Both the position numbers and the translations under genes were made by a program. This document shows, one piece after another, positions 40,011 through 50,714 of a stretch of DNA of 64,000 nt. The stretch lies in the NCBI GenBank assembly GCA_963575745.1, contig CAUYUJ010014600.1, positions 18,501 through 82,500 of the forward strand. The letters run 5' to 3'. Position 1 is the stretch's first letter; every line of letters begins with the position of its first letter. The notes under the pieces are model-generated. The model made no database searches and was not told where the DNA came from. It worked only from the letters and a program-made list of their open reading frames with translations. This stretch comes from Prorocentrum cordatum. Its lineage: Eukaryota > Sar > Dinophyceae > Prorocentrales > Prorocentraceae.

Positions 40011-40129
40011 AAGCCCCCGAGAACGCTCCGAAAAAAAAACACAGGGAACAACCGTAAGAACTCGGACACGCAGCACAGGCATGGTGGCGGGATGGGCAGA
40101 CGACAATCACCAACGACTGCCAGGAACTC

Positions 40130-40345
40130 GCAGAAAATCCAACGAATTGTCTGGAATTCGCCCGGGATCTGTCTGGTATCCTTCAGGATCCTCCTGGATT
40201 CGTGTTCGAATCCTCCAGAGATTCTCAAAAACCATTAAAGAGCCCCGCAAACCCTTCAAGAATCCGTCAGGATTCAGTTAGGAATAAATTTGTGATATTC
40301 GAAAATCCTCCCTGCATCCTCAAAGATATTCCAGGAGTCCTCGAA
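40130..40345. repeat. Degenerate GGATTC/GAATCC repeat (family R), loci C
   Basis: GTATCCTTCAGGATCCTCCT, CGTGTTCGAATCCTCCAGAG, GAATCCGTCAGGATTCAG and similar words at short spacing. Confidence 0.5.
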
Positions 40346-40470
40346 AAATAATATTGGAGCTCCGTTTGGATCGCCTTTTGATATTGGTGGGATCCGCCCT
40401 CGATCTCTGAAGCTGTTGCAAACTCCGGAAAAGAAAACAATTATCCTGGCGAAGGACCCAACCATATGCA

Positions 40471-40692
40471 GTTGTGAATACCGCAATTGTGAATACCATC
40501 TTCGCCCGCGCTCCCTGTGGCCACGGCTTCCCGCCGGAGCCCGACATGCTCAGGGACACGTTCGTGGCCGTCTTCGCGGGCGCCGACGACGACAAGGACG
40601 GCGTCCCTCTGGTGGCGTTGCACGTCGACAAGGCGGAGTACGACGCCCAGGCGCGGTTGTTGAAGCAGCACAACTATGGGGCCACGATCCTC
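40471..40692 (+). CDS. Candidate exon of an unrecognised protein
   Basis: An open frame with protein-like composition reads FARAPCGHGFPPEPDMLRDT, FVAVFAGADDDKDGVPLVAL, HVDKAEYDAQARLLKQHNYG and ATIL. It is preceded by a possible acceptor (CATATGCAG, ending 40470) and followed by a possible donor (CTC|GTGAGG at 40693). The same donor-like word is then repeated through the 89-bp tandem array downstream, whose first unit contains the last codons of this exon. The frame also continues open through most of the array to 41274. I do not recognise a domain. If real, it is the only host-like coding segment in the window. Confidence 0.35.
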
Positions 40693-41620
40693 GTGAGGGG
40701 TGTGCCGAAATGGCCCGGGGCCGCCATGCGAACCCTGCCACTGGCGCCTTCGGTGGAGCTCCAGTGGGGCCACGGTCCTCGTGAGGGGTGTGCCGAAATG
40801 GCCCGAGGCCGCCATGCGAACCCTGCCACTGGCGCCTTCGGTGGAGCTCCCTATGGGGCCACGATCCTCGTGAGGGGTGTGCCGAAATGGCCCGAGGCCG
40901 CCATGCGAACCCTGCCACGGGGGGCCTTCGGTGGAGCTCCCTATGGGGCTACGATCCTCGTGAGGGGTGTGCCGAAATGGCCCGAGGCCGCCATGCGAAC
41001 CCTGCCACTGGGGGCAGTCTCCCTACGATGTGAGCTGGCCCGATGCGAACCCTGGGGCCTTCGGTGGAGCTCCCTATGGGGCCACGATCCTCGTGAGGGG
41101 TGTGCCGAAATGGCCCGAGGCCGCCATGCGAACCCTGCCACTGGCGCCTTCGGTGGAGCTCCCTATGGGTCCACGATCGTCGTGAGGGGTGTGCCGAAAT
41201 GGCCCGAGGCCGCCATGCGAACCCTGCCACTGGCGCCTTCGGTGGAGCTCCCTATGGGGCCACGATCCTCGTGAGGGGTGTGCCGAAATGGCCCGAGGCC
41301 GCCATGCGAACCCTGCCACTGGCGCCTTCGGTGGAGCTCCCTTATGGGTCTACGATCGTCGTGAGGGGTGTGCCGAAATGGCCCGAGGCCGCCATGCGAA
41401 CCCTGCCACTGGCGCCTTCGGTGGAGCTCCCTATGGGGCCACGATCCTCGTGAGGGGTGTGCCGAAATGGCCCGAGGCCGCCATGCGAACCCTGCCACTG
41501 GCGCCTTCGGTGGAGCTCCCTATAGGGCCACGATCCTAGTGAGGGGTGTGCCGATATGGCCCGAGGCCGCCACGCGAACCCTGCCACTGGGGCCTTCGGT
41601 GGAGCTCCCTATGGGGCTGC
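40674..41620. repeat. 89-bp tandem repeat, ten units
   Basis: GCCGAAATGGCCC occurs at 40704, 40792, 40881, 40971, 41104, 41193, 41282, 41372, 41461 and (GATATGG variant) 41550. Spacing is 88-90 except for one 133-bp step that holds a 44-bp insertion (41010-41055). Units are over 95% identical. Each contains CACGATCCTCGTGAGGGGTG and CCCTGCCACTGGCGCCTTCG. The unit length is not a multiple of 3 and all three plus-strand frames are open. Confidence 0.95.
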
Positions 41621-41699
41621 GAAACGCTGTGCTGGGTGGGTGAAACGAAAGGAGGAGGGGGAGGAGGAGAGGAAGAGAGGAGACGCGGGCCACCGTCTC

Positions 41700-42285
41700 T
41701 TCAAAACGAGGACCCAACACCACAGGATGGTTGGGAAATAACGGCGACTCTCAGACAAAAGACACACTTTGAACAATCTACACATCCGCCATAGGTGAAA
41801 CTCATGCATTTCACTGTCAAGACGAATGTGCGCGGCGACGAGGCGAGAACCACATGTTTAAAGGAGCCTCCCTCCATCTGTGAAGCTCTTGCTTGATTGT
41901 TGTGGCGCAGCGATCGGGCGAGAAGTACATGTTGGAGAACCACTCGCTCTCCAGCCGCAGCGCTGCTGCAGGCTTCTACAAACGAACATGCGCGGCGCTG
42001 AAGGAACAATGGCAAAGGTTGAAAAAGAGAGCCGCCCTCCACCCATGGACCTGCTGCAGCCTTCTAAGACCAAACTGCGCGGCAGTAGGACGAGAACCTC
42101 AGTCTGAAGTGGAGCCGAGCCCTTTGCGTGAAGCAGCTGTCAACTGTTAGGACGAGTGGGCGCGGCACTAACAAAAACCAAACTGCGCAGCAGTATGACA
42201 AGAATTTCAGTCCGAAACAGAGCCGACGCCTTTGCGTGAAGCAACTGCTAACTGTTAGTACGAGTGGGCGCGGCACTCAAAAAAG
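41700..42285. repeat. Diverged tandem repeat, ~108-bp unit
   Basis: The last two units are clear: ACCAAACTGCGCRGCAGTA, CCTTTGCGTGAAGCARCTG and ACGAGTGGGCGCGGCACT at 42066-42172 and 42178-42280. Older, less regular copies of GGCGAGAACCAC / GTCAAGACGA words extend back to about 41790. Confidence 0.65.
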
Positions 42286-42600
42286 GGCCACATTCTGCAA
42301 AGGATCTGCCCTCCAGCCGTGAAACACCACCTTTTGAAATTCTGGGCGGGCGGAAATCATGCAATTTTGCCGAAAGGGGGGCCGATATTGCTTGACAAGG
42401 TCAGGCTCCTCGACCTGATGGGAGCTAAAGAACGGCCCGGATAATCGGAGCCCTTCCAAAGCCAGAAGCGGTCCTTATTCGTCGTGGACCTCGAGAAGCT
42501 CCGCGATTCTCTACGCCGCAAGATGTGCAAACGCCACCGTGCAGACCCCAGCCCCCTGAGTCGGGTGTTGCCGGGACCCCCAGGGCCAGGGCCACAACTG
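42258..42600 (+). pseudogene. Possible decayed coding segment
   Basis: One plus frame reads ILQRICPPAVKHHLLKFWAG, ILPKGGPILLDKVRLLDLMG, AKERPG, stop (42424-42426 region), then SEPFQSQKRSLFVVDLEKLR and DSLRRKMCKRHRADPSPLSR to a second stop. Composition is protein-like on both sides of the stop. There is no recognised domain. Confidence 0.3.
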
Positions 42601-42759
42601 GCACCCCCCTGATTGTGGGCCCGCACCAGAGCCACTCTAGCGAAGGGCTCGCTGGGGAGGAGAAGTCCGACACCGCCATCCCTCGGCTATACGCAGGAGT
42701 GACCCTCCTGACGACCCCCTATGGGTATGTGTGCTGTTCGATCGCCAAATCCACACCCC

Positions 42760-43017
42760 ATGGGTACGGGTGTGTATGTATGTGTGTATGTGGGTATGTG
42801 TATATGTGTGTTGTGTGTTGTGTGTGTTGTGTGTTGTGTGTGCTGTGTGTTGTGTCTTGTGTGTTGTGTGTGTTGTGTGTGTTGTGTGTGTGTGTTGTGT
42901 GTGTGTGTTGTGTGTGTGTTGTGTGTGTGTTGTGTGTGTTGTGTGTTGTGTGAGTGTGTGTGTGTGTTGTGTGTGTTGTGTGTTGCGTGTGCTGTGTGTG
43001 TGTGTGTGTGTGTTCGC
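42760..43017. repeat. (TG)n / TGTGTGTTG microsatellite
   Basis: About 250 bp of TG repeat regularly broken by an extra T (TGTGTGTTGTGTG). Val/Cys peptides read through it are artefacts. Confidence 0.95.
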
Positions 43018-43019
43018 TC

Positions 43020-43345
43020 GTCACCTTGCGCATCAACCCCTCGCCGATCCGAGGCCTACTCTCCCAGCCCAGGACGTCGGCCTTGGGGTCGCGCCTCCCG
43101 CCGGCCACGCGCAAGAGTGACCCTGGGCAAAAAAGGACCTCTGGTGCGCGGCCCGGTGGGGCCACGCCCGAGCGCGGAAGGCGCCGCGATCGCATCGCAA
43201 GGGGGCCCCAGTGCGCCAGCACCGAAGGTCACACCCGGTCAAAGGTCACTCTGACGTGTAGCCGACCCCCCCCCGTAGCTCTCCGAGGGTGTGTTCGGAC
43301 CGGACTTTGAGACGAATCCAGCCGTGGCGGCAAAGGAAGGGTAGG
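43020..43345. other. Unassigned, with a partial family U match
   Basis: 43277-43340 (TCTCCGAGGGTGTGTTCGGA, GACGAATCCAGCC) resembles part of U. Nothing else is recognised. Confidence 0.35.
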
Positions 43346-43347
43346 GT

Positions 43348-44345
43348 TAGGTCGGGCCTGTCCCCGTACAGGCGGAGGATACTTGACAAAAATAAAATGT
43401 AGATTCCAAAAAGACTCCCAACTGGCAAGAAATAACCTCATGCCCGTGAGAATAAACACTAGGGGATAATAAAGTTCGGGGTTCAGGGAGAGATAATAAA
43501 AGTAGCCCAGCAGACCTCAGCATAATCTCGAAGTAAGAGATGATCAAGAGGAGACCAAGCCGAGCACGTTTTGAGACATCCTTGGCGTTTAGTTTTCATA
43601 GAAATATCCTCAACAATGGCTTATCTCTCATGAAAATTGTTTTTTTGTAAGTGCTCGTGTAGGGTAGCTCATGTGCCTCAATTTCCATGGATAATCAACC
43701 CCAGAAATAAAACAGTTCAGGCGAGCGTGGGGACAGAGAGAAATATAAAAGAAGAAGAATACAGTAGAAGAATAATAAGAAAGGAGAAGAAGAGGAGAAT
43801 AAGAAGAGGACGAAGAAAGGAAACATCCAAAGTTCCAAATATCTCAATTTTAATTTACAAACGCTTGATGAAAATTGATGTTTTAAAGTGCTCGTGTAGG
43901 GTAGCTCATGTGCTTCATTTTCCATGGATAATCAACCCCAGGGATAAAAAAGTTCAGGCGAGCGTGAGGACAGATATAAATATAAAAGAAGAAGAGGAAA
44001 GTAGAATAATAATAAGAACATTGCTCGTTTCGTTTGAGTCTGCCTCCCAAAATTATTGGTTTCGCTTGACACATCCTGAAAAAGTGTGATCGCTTCGCTT
44101 GATGTTGCTATATCAACATCGCTTGATGTTGCTATCTCAACATAGCGTTTCGAGGTGATAATGAAGTTCGGCCTCAGCGCTCGCCGCCCAATTTGAATTT
44201 TGTATAGGGCGACGATAATCAACTCTAAACACTGAAGGGGGGGGTCCCTTCATTATCATCGGCATGCGGTTAGTCAAACAATCGTCCCAAACTGTTTTCT
44301 GACCATTCTTACAATACTCCTCATGTACAGGGACAGGCCCCCGGC
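43348..44345. mobile_element. Possible long family A-related element (AT-rich island)
   Basis: The left end TTAGGTCGGGCCTGTCCCCG matches the A terminal repeat. At 44300-44340 TTCTTACAATACTCCTCATG and AGGGACAGGCCC match the right end of A copies, with three or four changes. The interior of about 1 kb is AT-rich and unlike the rest of the window, and it carries a 235-bp direct duplication. If both ends belong together, this is a longer relative of the 190-bp A elements. It encodes no recognisable transposase. Confidence 0.5.
43628..43995. repeat. 235-bp direct duplication in the AT-rich island
   Basis: GTGCTCGTGTAGGGTAGCTC, TTTCCATGGATAATCAACCC and AGTTCAGGCGAGCGTGRGGA occur at 43651-43735 and 43889-43970. 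The spacer contains AGAAGAAGAATA-type repeats. Confidence 0.8.
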
Positions 44346-44845
44346 TGAAAGGGTAGCGGCATCGGCCCCCCCTGCCTCCTCCTTCAGATCTGACGATGCC
44401 CACGAACTGCAACATCGGATAACATCACCACCAGAGGCCCAGACCTCATCGTGCTGCGTCATGCTTCGAGCCCGATAGACATATGAGAAGGAGGAGGAGG
44501 AGGAGCCGGATCCAGCGCCCGAGACTGGGCGAAGACACTCGTTGTGAACAAACTGCAACGCCGTCCCCAGACCACCCCAGACCCTCCAAGATAGCCTGGA
44601 AGAGACCCCCCCCCCCGAAATGAGAACCCCCCTCCCTTTATTACGAAATCTGGAGTATCCTTAATGTTCCACCCTCGATGCCACCCCCGGCCGCTTCTGG
44701 GCCGGGGGCATCGGGCGCACGGGCGCCGAGGGCGGGCGCGCGCGGCCGCCGCAGCCGGGGCGGCCAAGAGCGCCTCGCAGGGGCCCCTCCGCTCCTGCCC
44801 TGCCGCTGCGAGGACAACTTGTCACTGTGCGCGACACCGTGGAGG
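44346..44845. other. Unassigned sequence
   Basis: GC-rich from 44650 on. No gene or repeat is recognised. Confidence 0.3.
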
Positions 44846-44848
44846 CCC

Positions 44849-45010
44849 GACCACAAAGACACCTCCCGCCAGAAACCCGACCCTGCGATCCCAGGAAGTG
44901 CAATCCATAGAATTCTTGGTGTGGCAACGTCACGCCCTCCGTCGCAACAAAAACCATCCAGGCACCCCGGAGGCAGGCAGGGTGTTTTTGTTGGCATGGG
45001 TCTGCATAGT
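44849..45010. repeat. Dispersed repeat V, copy 1
   Basis: GAGGCCCGACCACAAAGACA, GAAACCCGACCCTGCGATCC, ATTCTTGGTGTGGCAACGTC, AGGCAGGCAGGGTGTTTTTG and GCATGGGTCTGC. The same order is found at 49812-49980. Confidence 0.7.
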
Positions 45011-45332
45011 AACGCCCGTGACTGGTCCCGCTCCACCCCTGGTCACGTCACGCTTCGCGCCAGCGCCGTGTCGGAATGAGCCGTTCCCCAACGGCGCCAG
45101 CGCGCTGCGCGGATCCGACTCCCTCACCCCCGTGTTCCCCCCCGCCCCCCGGGTCACGTTTGTTCTCGCCGAGGGGTGGAAAGACGGTCTCAAACCAAAA
45201 ACGGCAACATCGCGGAAAATCATGGCAGGAGCCTTCTAAGCCTTGGGCGTCGCCTGATACATGGGGGCAGCGAGGGCCGAACGAAATCCGCTCTGCGTTG
45301 TTGGCGCCATGAGAAGGGGGGGAGGGTAAGGC

Positions 45333-45501
45333 TAGGTCGGGCATGTCCCCCTACAGGGGGATTTTGGAAGACAAATTTCGAATACCCCATACATGTTTAA
45401 ACATACGAAACACATGTTCCAAACATCCAAACATGGTCCCCGGACTATTTCTTTTAAGCTATTCTTGAACACTCCTCCTGTAGAGGGACACGCCCGACTT
45501 G
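45333..45501. mobile_element. MITE, family A, copy 2
   Basis: TAGGTCGGGCATGTCCCCCT at the left and the inverted TCCTCCTGTAGAGGGACACG with CCCGACTT at the right. The AT-rich interior includes CCCCGGACTATTTCTTTT. Confidence 0.8.
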
Positions 45502-45554
45502 AGGAACAGGGGCAGAAGGCGCGTTGGGGCCCAGAGGGTAAAACACGCACTCCC

Positions 45555-45755
45555 GAAGATCGGGAGCGGCCAAGACGGGGGTGTCCAAGAGGGGGGGAAT
45601 GCAAATCATGACCGACGGCATGTGCGCGGCCCAACGAGGGGCCAGGGACGTAATGACATAAGAAGAGGCGCCATGAAATCCGGAGAGATATCATGGCCCC
45701 CGCCACGATATCCCCCCCCCCCTGGTCATCACCCCCCTCTCTGCCGCCCCCAAGA
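45555..45755. repeat. Dispersed repeat family E, copy 4
   Basis: GATCGGGAGCGGCCAAGACG, GCAAATCATGACCGACGGCA, GGCGCCATGAAATCCGG, then the hairpin at 45687-45712 (one mismatch) and CATCACCCCCCTCT. It lies close behind A copy 2, as E copy 1 lies behind A copy 1. Confidence 0.75.
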
Positions 45756-45917
45756 AGACGGGCACCGGCCGGGGACGCGTTGGCCCTCAGCAGGTGCCGC
45801 ACGAAACCGGGCAGGACGCGGCCGTGCCGCCGTGGCGGCAATGCCCCAGCTGCGCGAGCTTCTCGCAGCTGCTCATCAGGTCCTCGGAGCGGCGCGGTTT
45901 CTGCCGGAGTCTGCTGA

Positions 45918-46010
45918 GGAGAAGGAGGAGGAGGAAGAGGAGGACGAGGAGGAGGAGGAGGAGGGGGATGGGGAGGAGCAGGAGGCGGAGGAGGAGGAAG
46001 AGGGGGAAGC
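45918..46010. repeat. (AGG)n microsatellite
   Basis: An interrupted GGA/AGG tract. Confidence 0.85.
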
Positions 46011-46650
46011 CAGTCACTGTCTCCACTCGCGTCCGCGCCGAGCGGGGCGCCTGCACGCGAGAGCCCCCCGCAGGGATCCCCTCTGAGCGGCTCGGGCCTC
46101 ATCCCTCGACGTCTGCGCAGCGGCGGCAGCAAACGCGGCAGCCGCCTTCTCCTCGGGGCCCTCGAGCGGCGCGGTGCCCAGGCGGAGGAGGCAGGAGGCA
46201 GGGGGCAATTGCGGCAAGCGGCAGGAGGAGGGAAAAAGGAGGGACGAAGGAGAGATAACGAGGATACGACTACCCCGCTGCTGGCGATGCCGGCGCTCCA
46301 GTGGGCGCGATGGCAAGCACCAGTGAGAACGACAGACAACCTGCCTACTGCGAGGAGCACGATACGCGAGGTGGCCCACCAGGAGTGGCGGACGGCACAC
46401 CGGGCAGCAGCGGCGGCAGGCAGCGCGGGGCGCACCTGCTTGAAGGTGTCGAGGTGTCGAGCGGAGGGCGCCGAGGCCTGGCAGCAGCGTGTGGGGCCAC
46501 CTGGCCCAAGCCGGCTCCTTTGCACTCTGCTCTTGACGAGCACTGCGAGCCTGGAGCTCCTTTGCACTCTGCTCTTGTGGGGGGGAAGAGGAGAGGGAAG
46601 ACGGAGGGAAGGGAGGAGGAGATGGGGACCGGTGAAGGAGTGCGGGGGAT
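46011..46650. other. Unassigned sequence
   Basis: CCTTTGCACTCTGCTCTTG is repeated at 46518 and 46560 (about 42-bp spacing). No gene is recognised. Confidence 0.35.
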
Positions 46651-46651
46651 G

Positions 46652-46738
46652 AGGTGGAGGAGGAGGAGGAGGAGGAGGAGGAGGAGGAGGAGGGAAAGGA
46701 AGAGGAGGAGGAGGAGGAGAAGCAGGAAAAGGCCACTC
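46652..46738. repeat. (AGG)n microsatellite
   Basis: GGAGGAGGAGG repeat with a few A-rich interruptions. Confidence 0.85.
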
Positions 46739-47084
46739 CACAGCAGACATCCAGGGACGTGGCTTGGAGACTTGGAGGCTACCTCGAGGGGGAGCCCCTC
46801 GCTCGCTCGCCGCACCGGGCGCGTCACAGAACTCACGAAGCTTCGGAGCTACAGGCCTCGACAATGTCGACCTCTGCAGCTTGCAGGTCCCTGCGCTCAG
46901 TGGTAAAACTCACAGCCGCCGACGGGTCAGCGACGCCATGCAGACGGGCGACCTCATGGTCGATGAGAGGAGGAAGGAGGGGGCGGAGCTACGGCTGAGC
47001 CGCCGTGGATCCGTCTTCTACCCCGCAGGGCGACGGCCGCTGTGCCACACATGCGCCGCCACCCCCACAGGGCGTCAGGGACAT

Positions 47085-48450
47085 CATGGGGAAGACGGGG
47101 AGGAGGGGATGAAGGGAAGGTGGGAGAGAGGAGGAGCAGGAGGGGTGAAAAGAAGGAGGGAGGATGGGGGGGTAGGCAGGCTTAGCGAGGAAGAGAAAGT
47201 AAGAGAGAGGAGAAGCAGGGAATGGGAAAAGGGGAAGTGACGATGAGGAGGGGGTAGAAAGGGAAGCAAGAGCAAAGAGAAGGTAGGAGAGAGAGAGGAT
47301 GAGCAGAAAGGGGGAAAGCGAGGAGGGAGCATGGGAAGAGGGTGGGAAGAGGGAGCATGGGGAAGAGGAGGGATGATGGGGAGAGGGTAGGAGGGAGGCA
47401 CGAACGAAGAAAAGGAAGTAGGAGAGAGGAGAATCTGTAAGCTGGGAAAGGAGGAGTGAGGTTGGGGAGGGGGTAGGAGGGATGCAGGATCGAGGAGGTA
47501 GGAGAGAGGAGGGGAAGGGAGGGGGAACAAGAGGATGACGAGGGGAGGAGGTAGGAGGGAGGTAAGAGCGGGGGACAGAGGTACGAGAGGAGGAACAGAA
47601 AGGGGGAACAAGGAGAGAGGATGGGGAAGGGGTTAGAGGGAGGCAACATCGAGGAAGAGGAGGAAGGAGAGAGGAGGAACAGGAAAGGGGAACAGGAGGA
47701 GGCAGGATGGGCAGGAGGGAGGAGGGAGGCAATGGCAAGGAAGAGAAGGACGGAGAGCGGACGAGCAGGAACTGGGGTGACGGAGGGAGGACGTGGAGGG
47801 GGGTTAGGAGGGAGGCAAGAGCGAAGAGGAGGTAATAGAGGAGGAGCAGGAAGGGGGAAAGGATGAGTGAAGACGGGGAGGTGGCAGGAGGGAGGCAAGA
47901 GCGAGGAAGTGGAGGAAGGAGAGAGGAGGAGACGGGAGGGGGGAACGGAAACGAGAAGATAGGGGAAAGGGTTAGGCGGGATGTAAGAACGAGGAAGAGG
48001 TAGAAACGAGGACCAGGGCGGGGGATGGGGAGGGGGAAGAAGGAGGTATAGTGGGGAGGGGGTAGGCGGGACGCAAGAGGGAGGAATAAAGGGTAGGAGA
48101 GACCAGGAACATGAAGGGCAACGTAAGCAAGAGCGAAGACGAGGAGATAGGAGAGATGGGGAGCAGACACGAGAAACGCACGAGTGAGGATGGGGAGGGG
48201 GTAGGAGAGAGGCATGCTAGAGGAAGAGGTAGGAGAGCGGAGACGGGAGGGGAACAGGAGGAGGGAGGATGGGCAGGAGGTAGGAGGGAGGCAAGAGCGA
48301 AACAACAGAGGTAGGAGAGAGCAGGAGCAGGAAGAGGAGGGATGATGGGGAGGGGGTAGAAGGGAGGCACGAGCGTGGAAGAGGAGGTAGGAGAGAGGAG
48401 CAGGAGTGGGGAAAAGTACGAAGTAGCAGGGAGAGGACGCGGCCAGGCCT
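47085..48450. repeat. Purine-rich minisatellite, ~80-bp unit, about 15 copies
   Basis: GGGAGGCAAGAGCGAGG (or close variants) recurs about every 76-94 bp, at roughly 47256, 47391, 47469, 47549, 47637, 47725, 47809, 47889, 47975, 48069, 48207, 48285 and 48361. Each is followed by GGAGGTAGGAGAGAGGAG and GATGGGGAGGGGGTAGGAGG. Nearly all bases on the plus strand are purines. Leu/Pro/Ser frames on the minus strand shift phase from unit to unit. Confidence 0.85.
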
Positions 48451-48940
48451 GGAAGAGCGAGGGGGATAACGAGGCAGGACGACGAGGGAGGCCAGGCAGG
48501 GCAGCCCGCAGCGGAGGACAACGAGGAGGATGAGGGAAGAGGGGCGGGGCAGGGGGCGGAGGGCGGGAGAACGAGGGAGGGGGGACGAGGACAGGGAAGA
48601 ATTCCAGAGTAAATTAACGTGCAGCCCTAGCCGCATGCTCGGCACGGGGCAACCCTTGAGGCCAGACTTGTGCCGAACCGTCTGAGACATTCCCGACGTG
48701 TCGCTTGACGCTGAGACAAACAAGCAGCTTTCAAGTCCTCAGATCAGAAATGACTGCAAAATAACTCCCACCTACTGCAAAACCAAACCCAGAGGCTTAC
48801 GTGGTAACCCATCTTTGATTGGTTGGCCTCCATCCCCCCGCAAAAATGCAAATATTGCCCCGAAGTAGGGAGCAAGCCGTGAGGAACACCGCGCAGGACT
48901 CGAAACAAGAGGTCAGACGCCAATCGGTGGCGGTGACGTC
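48451..48940. other. Unassigned sequence
   Basis: Starts G-rich and becomes AT-richer from 48600. No gene is recognised. Confidence 0.3.
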
Positions 48941-49166
48941 GAGGAGGAGGAGGAGAAGGAGGAGGAGGAGGAGGAGGAAGGAAGGAGGAGGAGGAGGAGG
49001 AGGAGGAGGAGGAGGAGGAGGGGGGGAGGAGAAGGGGGTAGGAGGGGGGGGAGAGGAGGAGGAGGAGAGGAGAGGAGGAGGAGGAGGAGGAGGAGGGGAG
49101 GAGGAGAAGGTGACGTCCAGGATGAGGAGGAGGAGCAGGGGAGTGGGAGGAGGAGGAGTAGGAGGA

Positions 49167-49198
<32 letters not shown>

Positions 49199-49285
49199 AG
49201 GGAGGAGGAGGGAGGAGGAGAGGAGGAGGGGCAGGAGGAGGAGGGGGGGAGGAGGAGGAGCCCCAGGAGGAGGGGGGGGGGGAGA
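48940..49285. repeat. (AGG)n tract
   Basis: A long, interrupted AGG/GGGGGA tract ending in a G-run. Confidence 0.9.
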
Positions 49286-49289
49286 GGGC

Positions 49290-49810
49290 CCCCATCCCGA
49301 GCCGCTGCCCTCGCCCTGGTGACCAGACACCTCTCCTCTGCGCCTCTGCGCGGCCCCCGAGGCACGTGTGCGCCCCGCTGGCCTCCCGTGGAGGGAGGAA
49401 GGGCGAAGGGAAAACGTGGCCCAAAAACCCTGTCCTCGTGGCCTCCTCCCCCTTTGGGCGAAGGAGGAGAGGAAGGGCGAAGGGAGCCTGTCCTCGTGTC
49501 CTTTCCTCCTTTGGGTGACCCAACAGGGGGTCCAGCTGAAAGGGAGTGGTGCAATAGATTTCGGACAATTGTATTGCAAACGTATTGCGCCGGAGAATTG
49601 TATTGCATTGTATTGCAAGTAATGCATTGCACGCGAAAATCCAGCAATACATCTGCGCCCCGGAATGCATTCCACGCCCCAAACGTATTGCAACCCCACG
49701 AATCTATTGCACCACATCTAGTGCACCATCCCCTTGTCGCTTGACCTCCTTTTGGGTCAACCCGATTCCCCCCTGATCGGTTTCCTCCTCCCTCCTCACC
49801 CCCATACAGT
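49290..49810. other. Unassigned sequence with TATTGCA words
   Basis: GTATTGCAAA, TGTATTGCATTGTATTGCAA and CTATTGCACCA recur at 49568-49725, and TCCTCGTGGCCTCCTCCCCC / GTCCTCGTGTCCTTTCCTCC at 49430-49510. No gene is recognised. Confidence 0.4.
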
Positions 49811-49811
49811 A

Positions 49812-49980
49812 GGGGCCCGACCACAGGAAACCATGCACAGGAAACCCAACTCTGAGACCCCAGGACGTCCATCGATTTTTGGTGTAGGAACGTCGCGCCT
49901 TCCATCGAAACCCAAGAAACCCAGGGCACCCTGAAGGCAAGCAGGGTGTTTTTTGGCATGGGTCTCCGCTGTATCCCCCC
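49812..49980. repeat. Dispersed repeat V, copy 2
   Basis: Matches 44849-45010: GGGGCCCGACCACAGGAAAC, GAAACCCAACTCTGAGACCC, TTTTTGGTGTAGGAACGTCG, AAGCAGGGTGTTTTTTGGCA and TGGGTCT. Confidence 0.7.
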
Positions 49981-50084
49981 CTCCTCCTCTCAGATCCGGG
50001 CGTGGCGGTCTGGTCACAACGGGCGTTCTCGCCCCGTTTCGGGCCCCAGGATCCTCACAGATCGGCCTGGCTCGAAACACGGCG

Positions 50085-50182
50085 CAGGAGGAGGAGGAGG
50101 AGGAGGAGGAGGAGGAGGAGGAGGAGGAGGAGGAGGAGGAGGAGGAGGAGGAGGAGGAGGAGGAGGAGGAGAAGGGGGAGTA
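50085..50182. repeat. (AGG)n microsatellite
   Basis: A pure AGG repeat of about 90 bp. Confidence 0.95.
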
Positions 50183-50274
50183 GGAGGTGATGATGCATTG
50201 CGAGGTTGTTTCTTACAATGCCAGGTCAGATAAGCCCCTCTCGCCTCTCCGCCTCCGCCATCTCCGCCGACGAC

Positions 50275-50365
50275 GGCCTCGACAACGACGACGACGACGA
50301 CGACGATGATGACGCCCTCGACGACGACGGCGACGGTGGCGAAGACGGCGGCGACCTCGGCCTCG
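50275..50365. repeat. Imperfect (GAC)n repeat
   Basis: GACAACGACGACGACGACGA and GACGACGGCGACGGTGGCGA. It would encode an Asp-rich peptide in one plus frame. The same kind of repeat lies at 53260-53335. Confidence 0.7.
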
Positions 50366-50389
50366 ACGACAACCTGGGGGGCCAGCATC

Positions 50390-50700
50390 CTCGCAAGCCG
50401 CGCCGAGCTGGCAGCCCCCGCACGTCAGCTCGCACGACGCCAGGGAGGCCGGGCTCGTGCAGGCGCCCAGCGCCTGCACTAGTTGCAGGCTGCCCCCATC
50501 GTACTTGAGGACCACATCCCAGAAATACTTTTCGAGCACCCAGACAAGGATCGAAACGGTGTCGAGCGAATATCGCCTCCCAAGGCCCGACACGTGAAAA
50601 CCCTCCAGCCTCGGAATGTGCTTGGTGCTGGATTTTTTCTGGTGATCCAGGCTAACGAAGGTTGGAACACCCCAACGCCAGTTCGGCGGCGAGCCCGGGC
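50390..50700 (-). other. Possible minus-strand coding segment, weak
   Basis: A minus frame reads PNWRWGVPTFVSLDHQKKSS, RLEGFHVSGLGRRYSLDTVS, ILVWVLEKYFWDVVLKYDGG and LASCELTCGGCQLGAAC. It is bounded by AGG tracts. Composition is protein-like, but there is no domain, start or splice evidence. Confidence 0.2.
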
Positions 50701-50714
50701 GGGACAGTTTCTTC

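Noticed and set aside
40674-41620. CRISPR-like array
   Set aside because: The 89-bp units are contiguous without unique spacers and the DNA is eukaryotic.
42760-43017. Val/Cys-rich protein frame
   Set aside because: Entirely explained by (TG)n with regular extra T.
47085-48450. Leu/Pro/Ser repeat protein on the minus strand
   Set aside because: The unit length varies and is not a multiple of 3, so peptide phase changes from unit to unit. No start or signal is seen.
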